This document shows, piece after piece, positions 57,448-64,000 of a DNA stretch of 64,000 bases. How positions within the stretch are numbered: position 1 is the stretch's first letter; each line of letters starts with the position of its first letter. Below the pieces are notes generated by a model. It was not told where the DNA came from. It did no database searches and saw nothing but the letters and a program-made list of their open reading frames with translations. Source of the stretch: JAGOCV01 sp049445855 (GTDB lineage: Bacteria; Pseudomonadota; Gammaproteobacteria; Burkholderiales; Burkholderiaceae_C); assembly GCF_049445855.1 (NCBI RefSeq), contig NZ_JBMSDV010000001.1:496001-560000 (forward strand), read 5' to 3'. The position numbers and the translations under genes are program-made.

Positions 57448-58647
57448 ATGGGTAAGGCAAAGGAGTTGGGCGCGCTGGAAGTCTCCAGAATCTCGCGCCG
57501 TGGCATGAATTTCGTCGGCGGCGTATCGGGCTTGGGCCTGTACGTGAGTGGCTGCGGTTCTCGCAGTTGGATTTTCCGGGCACGCGTGGCCGGCAAGCGC
57601 CGCGACATGGGGCTCGGCGGATTTCCCGACGTGACGCTGGCGCAGGCGCGAGAGATGGCACGCGACGCCCGCGCCAAGCTGCGCATCGGCATCGATCCGA
57701 TCGAGGAGCGACGCTCCGCACGCAGCGCGCTGATTGCAGCGCGGGCGACCGCCGTCACGTTCTCCCGGGCCGCGGGCCTCTACATCGAGGCGCAGGAGGC
57801 CACCTGGCGCAACCCCAAGCACCGCCAGCAGTGGGCGAACACACTGACTACCTACGCCGGACCGCACATCGGCGGCATGCTCGTGCGGGACATCGAGGTT
57901 GGCCACGTCATGGCGGCGCTTGAGCCGATCTGGGCCGTGCGCACCGAGACAGCCTCGCGGCTGCGCGGGCGCATCGAGTCCGTGCTCGACTGGGCGACGG
58001 TGCGGGGCTTCCGGGCGGGGCCAAACCCGGCGCGCTGGAAAGGTCACCTGGACAAGCTCCTGCCGGCCCCCGGCAAGCTCAAGAAGGTCGATCACCATCG
58101 CTCCCTGCCCTACGCCGAGGCGCAGGCCTTCATGGACCGGCTGCGCGTTCAGGAAGGCATGGGTGCGCGGGCGCTGGAGCTGGTGGTGCTGACGGCCGCA
58201 CGCTCCGGCGAGGTGCGGGGCGCGACCTGGAACGAGTTCGACCTGGATCAGGCAGTCTGGGTCGTGCCGGCCGAACGGATGAAGGCCAAACGCGAGCACC
58301 GGGTGCCACTGTCAGCGCAGGCGGTAGCCCTGCTGCGCCGGATGGAAGAAGTCCGCATGACGGCGTACGTCTTCCCGGGCTCGCGCAAGGAGATGATCAG
58401 CGACATGACCATCTCGGCGGCGCTGCGCCGCATGGGGCTGGACGCGGTGCCGCACGGGTTCCGCAGCACGTTCCGGGATTGGGCAGCCGAGCAGACAGAG
58501 TTTCCGCGGGAGGTCGCCGAGATGGCGCTGGCGCACACGGTGGGCACGGCCGTGGAGCGGGCGTACCTGCGCACCGACCTGTTCGACCGGCGCCGGCAGC
58601 TGATGCAGGCCTGGGCCGACTATGTCTGCCCGCAGGCGAAGGAATAG
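57448..58647 (+). CDS. Tyrosine-type integrase, P4 family
   Basis: 399 residues. N-terminal DUF4102 arm-binding region (GLYVSGCGSRSWIFRARVAG, RDMGLGGFPDVTLAQAREMA), SAM-like core and catalytic domain with R252 (AARSGEVRG), H336 and R339 (PHGFRSTFRDW), H363 (LAHTVG) and Y373 (AYLRTDLF). All catalytic residues are intact. GGATGGG lies 7 bases upstream of the ATG; 57436 is an alternative start. It would integrate a genomic island, with an attachment site probably in the repeat region just upstream. Confidence 0.92.
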   Translation: MGKAKELGALEVSRISRRGMNFVGGVSGLGLYVSGCGSRSWIFRARVAGKRRDMGLGGFPDVTLAQAREMARDARAKLRIGIDPIEERRSARSALIAARATAVTFSRAAGLYIEAQEATWRNPKHRQQWANTLTTYAGPHIGGMLVRDIEVGHVMAALEPIWAVRTETASRLRGRIESVLDWATVRGFRAGPNPARWKGHLDKLLPAPGKLKKVDHHRSLPYAEAQAFMDRLRVQEGMGARALELVVLTAARSGEVRGATWNEFDLDQAVWVVPAERMKAKREHRVPLSAQAVALLRRMEEVRMTAYVFPGSRKEMISDMTISAALRRMGLDAVPHGFRSTFRDWAAEQTEFPREVAEMALAHTVGTAVERAYLRTDLFDRRRQLMQAWADYVCPQAKE

Positions 58648-58649
58648 GC

Positions 58650-59240
58650 ATGCCGCTCGACCTCGATGCGCGCCGTCTCGCCATGCTGCAGGAGATGGGG
58701 ATTCGGGTGTGGCAGGCACCGGCGAGGACGGCGGTGGTGCCTGCCGAGTTGCCACCTGTCGTGTCGGTCATCGACGAGCGGTCTGCAACCTGGCTGGTGG
58801 TCGGGGATGCGCCGGGGGCGTTCGACGGGGACGCGGGCGTCCTGCTGGATCGCATGCTGCTGGCCGTGGGGCGCAGCCGCACCGGGGCCGGTGACGAGGG
58901 CGCGCGGCTTGCCTATGCGGTCAGCGGGGACGGCGGCGAGAGTCTGCGGGAGGAAGTGTGGCAAGCCCGGCCCAAGGTTATCCTGGCGCTCGGGCGCCAT
59001 GCCGTGGCGGCGTTGCTGGGGACGGCGGAGCCGCTCGGCGTGTTGCGCGGGCGGCAGCATGAGTTCGAGGGCATACCTGTTGTGGCGTCGTATCCGCCGC
59101 AGCATCTGATCCGAAACCCGCAAAACAAGGCCAAAGCTTGGGAGGACCTGTGCGCAGCGATGCTCATAGGCGTGAGTGCATCGCGCACCCTTGGTGGTCC
59201 GCGTCTGTCATCGGCGCGCCTACACGGGAGGGCGTCCTAA
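58650..59240 (+). CDS. Degenerate family-4 uracil-DNA-glycosylase-like protein
   Basis: 196 residues. The order of elements follows family-4/5 UDG: LVVGDAPGAFDGDAG (50-63) for the GEPPG water-activating loop, LLDRMLLAVG, RPKVILALGRHAVAAL, and SYPPQHLIRNPQNK (147-160) for the HPSxLLR loop. But the Glu, the His and the four FeS cysteines (only one Cys in the protein) are missing, so glycosylase activity is doubtful. It starts 2 bp after the integrase stop, so it is translationally coupled to it. A DNA-binding accessory role in the island is an inference. Confidence 0.62.
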   Translation: MPLDLDARRLAMLQEMGIRVWQAPARTAVVPAELPPVVSVIDERSATWLVVGDAPGAFDGDAGVLLDRMLLAVGRSRTGAGDEGARLAYAVSGDGGESLREEVWQARPKVILALGRHAVAALLGTAEPLGVLRGRQHEFEGIPVVASYPPQHLIRNPQNKAKAWEDLCAAMLIGVSASRTLGGPRLSSARLHGRAS

Positions 59241-59307
59241 AACCCTAACTTAAAACGGTCCGTTGAGACAAGGTCCGCAGCGACATCAGCCGTTCGATAG
59301 CGAGGCG

Positions 59308-60327
59308 CTAAAAATACGGGGAAGGCTTCAGGCCGGAAATATCAACGATTTGCGGGTTGGTGACGGGCTGATTTCCAGACACGTACCTAATCCGAAGGGC
59401 AATGTGTGTATTGGAGGCGCCCCAAACAGCCTTGTCGACCAAGTTCACGAGGTCGTGTACTGTCTGGACTGACATCCCGTCCAAGGCCGACAGCAGCCCT
59501 GGCAGGGCCGCATTCTTGTCCATATGCCCGACTAGCTTGTTCCGAATCTGTCGAATCTGGGCGTACGCGGTCGTGAACTTGGGATTCGACTTCAGAGTAA
59601 CCAGCGCAGATGGGTCTCCGATCCCCTCGCTAGCCATCACCTCGAGAAGGCCATCGATAGAGTGAGGGTTGTGGCCGTCTTTGAAGACGCTATCAGCCAA
59701 ATTCTGGGAGTGCAGAAGCATGTCAAGCTTCGCATGGCGAGCCGTCCAAAGTAGGTCTGCTTCTGTGTGCGTGTTGTTGTAGACGTACTGTCCGAGCTGG
59801 AACAGGGCCATCGAACTGTGGTACCGGTAGAAAACGCCGGGCAGAGCACCTGCACTCACTTCCTGAATGCTGCCCCCGGTGTAACACAGATGATTGTTGA
59901 TCATCCGAAAGCCTGAAAGAAAGTCCTCGTGGAACACATTGAACACACGTGGCATCAAATTTGAGAAGCGCTTGTGCGTAGCTGGATCAGCCAGTTCGGG
60001 CACAAGATAGTTTGCGTCCGTCCCTTGGGTCTCCGCGCTCATATAGGCGAGCAACGGGGCCATCGTCGCGTTGGTGATTTCGTCGGCAGCTTTGTACCCC
60101 TCAAAGAAATCGTCTTCTTGCTTGTGGGCAAGCAAGACATTTCTAATCTGGCGTAGCCGGGGGTGAGAACGCTTTCCCACTACGTCCTCGAAGGCCATCG
60201 CGTTGACGATGATCCTGAATGCTAGATACCTGCGGATCACTTCGCTGGTCGTCATGCGAATCATGGCGTCGTAGAGACGCGATGATTCCAAGAGGAAAGT
60301 CTTCCGATCGTCGAGAGAAGTTGTCAT
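59308..60327 (-). CDS. Hypothetical protein with two HEPN-type motifs
   Basis: 339 residues, not assigned to a named family. The segment RQIRNVLLAH (R62, H68) and RQIRNKLVGH (R262, H268) both match the R-N-x4-H catalytic motif of HEPN RNases (AbiU2-like), and the near-identical context shows an internal duplication. Mostly helical, no signal or membrane segment. Base composition is visibly less GC-rich than the flanking housekeeping genes, a sign of transfer. Placement between an integrase and a conflict-system gene favours antiphage or toxin function. Confidence 0.7.
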   Translation of the reverse strand: MTTSLDDRKTFLLESSRLYDAMIRMTTSEVIRRYLAFRIIVNAMAFEDVVGKRSHPRLRQIRNVLLAHKQEDDFFEGYKAADEITNATMAPLLAYMSAETQGTDANYLVPELADPATHKRFSNLMPRVFNVFHEDFLSGFRMINNHLCYTGGSIQEVSAGALPGVFYRYHSSMALFQLGQYVYNNTHTEADLLWTARHAKLDMLLHSQNLADSVFKDGHNPHSIDGLLEVMASEGIGDPSALVTLKSNPKFTTAYAQIRQIRNKLVGHMDKNAALPGLLSALDGMSVQTVHDLVNLVDKAVWGASNTHIALRIRYVSGNQPVTNPQIVDISGLKPSPYF

Positions 60328-60755
60328 ATCTGGTCCTCTGTTTGCTTACGGATCAGATTATGAGAGCGCCTACGAACTGGGACCCATCGGCAAAACTTAT
60401 GCGACGACCGCTTTCGGTCAATCGCGATCTCTCGTCACGCCCGTCGCCCAATCCCACATCACAGCCTTCTGCTCATCCGTGTAATGAATCCTCGATCTTC
60501 TTGCCATTGACACACTCCCTACTGCTCTTGCAGACTCAGTGTGTTGCAGCGACCAGTTGAGGTCGCAGCCAAGAGCGGACGCAGGCGAAAGACCGCAACA
60601 AGCAAGTCTGCCAAACCGTCACACACTCGAGGAATGTCCCCGGTGGCAGCCTCGAGCAACTCAAGGGGTCCGGGCGACTTGCGTACGTATGATTCCCACT
60701 AGCCGTTGGCTGACCGGGCCTGGATGGATCCGTTTTCACACCCGTTGGGAGGAAG
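60328..60755. other. Intergenic region with IS30 remnant
   Basis: 428 bp. Contains the IS30 fragment (listed) and a segment near 60540-60571 (GTGTTGCAGCGACCAGTTG) that looks like an IS end. The last 10 bases carry the GGGAGGAAG ribosome site of the large downstream gene. No other gene seen. Confidence 0.6.
60418..60507 (-). pseudogene. IS30-type transposase N-terminal fragment
   Basis: A 29-codon frame starting MARRSRIHYTDEQKAVMWDW matches the start of IS30-family transposases (xRxYYTExQKxLMW), then diverges and stops at 60418. Only the first helix remains, so it is a scar of an inserted and deleted IS. Confidence 0.6.
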
Positions 60756-63700
60756 ATGCACAACGTGCAGTTCGAGATTTCGAAACCCACCGACGATGGG
60801 GCCTTCGAAGACATGTGCGCCCGAATCTACGGGACCGTCTTCAATGACCCATTGCCACAGACGAACGGGCGTCGGGGTCAGAAGCAGGGCGGCATCGATG
60901 TGTTCATCGACGCGCCAGAAGGCCGGCTTGGCGTTCAGTGCAAGAGGTACGCAGACGGTGCTCTGAAGCTCAAGCACGTAGAGCATGAGGTCTCCGAAGC
61001 CGACAAGGCGAACACCCCAATCGTCCGCCTCATCGTCTCTACCACTGCCGCGAGTGATGCAGTGCTCCTGCGGGAAGTGCAGGACCTGTCCGATGCCAGG
61101 GTGGCTAAGGGGCAGTATCCGGTCAAGATTGAGTTCTGGCAGGACCTCTGCCGGCACATTCGCGGGAGCTCGAAGCTCCAGAACGACTACGCTCCAAACG
61201 CACCTGGCGCCGTCTTTCACCGCTTGGATGAACAAAACGCAGGGATTGAGGCGAACCTGCTCAGCATCAACTCCAAGTTGGAAGTTCTGACGGGCCTGCC
61301 CAGCGGCCGCGCCGACTCGGTCAACAAGTTCCTTACTTCGCAACTTGACGCCGTCAACGACGTGCTTCGAGCCGCAAGGTTCAAAGATGCCATTGAAAAC
61401 TTGCAGCGTATCGGCACCGACATGTCGCTTTTCGATGCTCACCAGCAGGCACGCTGGTACGTGCAGCGGGGCGTCTGCACGTGGCATCTAGAGAGTGGCG
61501 CTGCTGCCGCTCCTGACTTCCTTCGCGCCTCCGAGCTGTATCCCGACGACGAGAAAATCGCAGCGGCGAAGGTCAGAGGCCTACTCTTCACTGACAAGGT
61601 CGACGAGGCACTGGCCGCAGGGGATGAGGCACTCGCAAGGTATCCCGCATCAGTCCACGTCTGGATTGCCCATGCCAATGCCAGGATGGTCAAGGGACAC
61701 ACCCTGGCGCTCGCTGATGCACCGGCCGCGATGCGCGACGACTGCGATGTGCTGCAGCTCCTTGCGTGGGCGCGGAAGAAGGCCGGAGACCTAGCTGGCG
61801 CCGTCGAGCTGAGCGCCAAGGCATTGGCCAAGCCGAACGCTGCGTTCTTTGTCAGGAACACGGCGCTGGCGCTGGCACTCGAGGCAGCCGCCTGCGACCC
61901 CGTGAAGGTCGCACATGGTTTGGTGGGCGAAGCAGCAATCGCCGCGCTCAGGCAGGCGGTCGAGGCGCTCACCCCACGAAAAGACCGCGTTTGGGCGGTG
62001 CAATCGCCGGGCTCAGTCGAAGACACGCTGGTGCACCTTGGCTACAGCTACCTTGTGCTGAGTGCGCCTGATGAGACTCTGGCCCTTGTCGACGAGGCCC
62101 GACACGCCGGCGTGCTGACCCCTCGGCTGAAACGCGTCGCACTAGAAGCCTATCGTCGACTGGACCGCTCAGACGAGTTGGTCCAACTTGGTCGGGAGTG
62201 GCTGGACGACCTCGAGGAAGAGGCGTTGATTCTGGTCGCGGAGTACGCCTCTGATGTGGGCGACGTTCAGTTGGTCGAGGCCGTGCAGGCGTTGGTGACG
62301 AAAAAGGGCTACCAGCAGGCAGAGGTGCCGCACCTGCTGCGCGCCATGAGGTGGGTCGCTCTTTGGCGCTCGGGCACCGGCAAGCAGCAAGCGCTGACGG
62401 AGGTCAAGGCAGCGGATGTTGCTAACTCAGACAGCCTCGCGGTCATATGTGGCGGCGCCCGGATACTGCATGCGGGTAAAGACGAAGTGGCAGCCGATGC
62501 GGCGATTAAGAAGGCCTGCACCCTGGTGTCAAAGGACACTGCTCCGGCAGAGCGACTCTTGCTCGCGGACCTGCTCTTCGCCACGGACAAGCTGGAGTTT
62601 GCCGCCCGTCAGTACGAGCTACTCGCCCCACGCGGCAAGCACTCCGAGCTCCACAACCGGCTGCTTCGCTGCTATGTGCGCACGGGCGCACTGCGCAAGG
62701 CGAAGGAACTGGTCTTGTCGTTTCCAGGCGCCTGGACAAGCGACGAGCGAGCATTGAGTCTCGCGATTGACCTAGGACAGCAGGCATCGGACTGGGAGTT
62801 TCTGGTTCCTCTTGCTGAGTTGCATTGCGAGCGGCGGCCGCAGGAGGCCGGCGGCTGGCTGCTACGTCTCGCGCTCGACCTCAAGATGCGCAAGATGGCC
62901 CGATTCCACCATGCGCTTGAGTCGGTTCCGGCCGACTTGTCAGGGCCACCAAGACTTCTTGCTCAGGTTGCGTCTCTTGAACTCCGCTTCGGCCGCAAAG
63001 AGACCGGCATGCTGAGGCTGTATGGCATGTTTCGTCGCAACCTCGACGATGGAGAGGCAGCCTCAGCCTACTTCATCGCCATCGTTGCCGGACCTCAAGA
63101 GCTTCCGTTCATGGAAGAGGAACTGACGGAAGTTCAGCCTGGGGCAACCGTGACGCTCAAAAACGAATTGGGCGAGACGGTGACACTTTCGCTGGACCCG
63201 GAGGGTTTGCCGGACTTCCCAGCCCGCGAAGGCATGATCGCTCCGTCCGGTGACGTAGCCCGCAGCCTACTGGGCCTGGCCGTGGGCCGGCAAGTCTCTC
63301 TGCCCGGGCCCTTCGGAACCGAACAGCGCTTCGTTGTCGAAGGGGTGACAAGTACCTTCCGGCGGCTGCTTCGTATCGCGCAGGAACGGGTCAATTCGCC
63401 GGTTGCTTCGGACCTGCCGCTGATGTCCGTGCCTGTCCCGAAGACAGACAAAGGCGTCGACTTCAGCCACGTGCACGCCATGCTGAAGCGGCAGTCCGAG
63501 CACGCACGGCGAGCGCTTCAAGGCTACGCGGACAGCCCCATCACGCTGGGAATTCTGGGCAAGCTGCTCGGGCGAAGCGTGGTCGACATGGTCTCTGGGT
63601 GGCCGTCTGACGCACCTCCCTTGTTCGTGTGCGCTGGCACCAAGGAGCAACGGGAGGCTGCTGTCGAACTGCTCCAGCGGCATGACGCCGAGTATGTTGT

Positions 63701-64000
63701 TGACGCTGCGACCGTTGCCGAGCTGGCGTCACTTGACTGCCTTGCCGCCATGGCGGCGCTACCTCGCGTCTACATCTCTACGAAGGCCGTTGAGACTCTC
63801 GAAGCTCGACTCGAAGAGGCGAAGCTCGAGCGCCCCGGCGGGCAGATGTTTGATGACAACGGCACGATGCGGTTTGTCGAGTACACGAACCAGGACAGGG
63901 AGCGGCAGACCGCGTTCATTCAAAGCATGATTGACGCGGTCCGACAGCACTGTGTGGTGGCTCCTGCTTATGGCCCGGAAGAGCTTCCAGCAGACCTGGA
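60756..64000 (+). CDS. Mrr-like/TPR/GreAB-C/PIN conflict-system protein, 3' end outside window
   Basis: 1081 residues are visible and the frame stays open to the last base. GGGAGGAAG precedes the ATG. Residues 1-140: Mrr-type PD-(D/E)xK nuclease with E18, D48 (QGGIDVFID) and Q61-x-K63 (GVQCKRY). Residues 155-780: helical repeats of TPR type (for example TDKVDEALAAGDEALARYP, TGALRKAKELVLSFPG). Residues 788-866: GreA/GreB C-terminal-like fold (QPGATVTLKNELGETVTL, IAPSGDVARSLLGLAVG). From about 900: PIN-like domain (VDFSHVHAMLKRQ, VVDAATVAELASLD, RVYISTKAVETLEARL), cut by the window end. The order matches TPR-GreAB-C-PIN conflict proteins as I recall them; an RNase effector held near RNA polymerase is the inferred mechanism. 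Confidence 0.85.
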   Translation, partial: MHNVQFEISKPTDDGAFEDMCARIYGTVFNDPLPQTNGRRGQKQGGIDVFIDAPEGRLGVQCKRYADGALKLKHVEHEVSEADKANTPIVRLIVSTTAASDAVLLREVQDLSDARVAKGQYPVKIEFWQDLCRHIRGSSKLQNDYAPNAPGAVFHRLDEQNAGIEANLLSINSKLEVLTGLPSGRADSVNKFLTSQLDAVNDVLRAARFKDAIENLQRIGTDMSLFDAHQQARWYVQRGVCTWHLESGAAAAPDFLRASELYPDDEKIAAAKVRGLLFTDKVDEALAAGDEALARYPASVHVWIAHANARMVKGHTLALADAPAAMRDDCDVLQLLAWARKKAGDLAGAVELSAKALAKPNAAFFVRNTALALALEAAACDPVKVAHGLVGEAAIAALRQAVEALTPRKDRVWAVQSPGSVEDTLVHLGYSYLVLSAPDETLALVDEARHAGVLTPRLKRVALEAYRRLDRSDELVQLGREWLDDLEEEALILVAEYASDVGDVQLVEAVQALVTKKGYQQAEVPHLLRAMRWVALWRSGTGKQQALTEVKAADVANSDSLAVICGGARILHAGKDEVAADAAIKKACTLVSKDTAPAERLLLADLLFATDKLEFAARQYELLAPRGKHSELHNRLLRCYVRTGALRKAKELVLSFPGAWTSDERALSLAIDLGQQASDWEFLVPLAELHCERRPQEAGGWLLRLALDLKMRKMARFHHALESVPADLSGPPRLLAQVASLELRFGRKETGMLRLYGMFRRNLDDGEAASAYFIAIVAGPQELPFMEEELTEVQPGATVTLKNELGETVTLSLDPEGLPDFPAREGMIAPSGDVARSLLGLAVGRQVSLPGPFGTEQRFVVEGVTSTFRRLLRIAQERVNSPVASDLPLMSVPVPKTDKGVDFSHVHAMLKRQSEHARRALQGYADSPITLGILGKLLGRSVVDMVSGWPSDAPPLFVCAGTKEQREAAVELLQRHDAEYVVDAATVAELASLDCLAAMAALPRVYISTKAVETLEARLEEAKLERPGGQMFDDNGTMRFVEYTNQDRERQTAFIQSMIDAVRQHCVVAPAYGPEELPADL

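Overview
The window is high-GC bacterial DNA whose gene content points to a betaproteobacterium of the family Comamonadaceae, probably Variovorax-like. The clues are two Bug-type solute receptors, TRAP and TAXI receptors, a DUF1631 protein, a Pcm-rhodanese-TolC run and the overall codon use. This is inferred from gene content; no rRNA or other marker gene is present.

Bases 1-10 kb hold the end of a periplasmic multicopper oxidase with a CusF-type copper protein, a P1-family peptidase, an orphan TAXI receptor, a DUF1631 protein, EttA and an RhlE-type RNA helicase whose 3' end overlaps a fragment of an NAD(P)-binding oxidoreductase. Bases 10-25 kb are a sugar-acid catabolic region. A divergent locus around an FCD-GntR repressor with a TGGT-ATG-ACCA operator directs one arm to a TRAP transporter plus an enolase-superfamily dehydratase, and the other to an AraD-type dehydratase, two 2-keto-3-deoxy-sugar-acid kinases and a KDPGal aldolase. 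Edd and Eda follow a short distance away, so Entner-Doudoroff and De Ley-Doudoroff enzymes lie within 15 kb.

Bases 25-51.8 kb are mostly ordinary chromosome: PdxH, an AEC carrier, a ZnuD-like TonB receptor with a His-rich partner, MsrA, a TetR-controlled RND pump, Pcm/rhodanese/TolC, WaaA, phosphomannomutase, an Ada-AlkA/Ogt repair pair, an uncharacterised acid-catabolism operon (MarR, enolase-superfamily enzyme, D-2-hydroxyacid dehydrogenase, Bug receptor) and a LuxR-type two-component pair.

From about 51.8 kb to the end the window looks accessory. A frameshifted autotransporter signal peptide marks the start. A CaiB/MaoC/Bug/LysR module is bracketed by roughly 90-bp direct repeats. Then come a tyrosine integrase tightly coupled to a degenerate uracil-DNA-glycosylase-like gene, a protein with two HEPN-type motifs, an IS30 remnant, and a very large gene open to the window end. 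That last gene reads as Mrr-like nuclease, helical (TPR-like) repeats, GreA/GreB C-terminal-like domain and PIN-like domain. It matches the architecture of TPR-GreAB-C-PIN conflict proteins and is the strongest candidate for an unusual defence system here.
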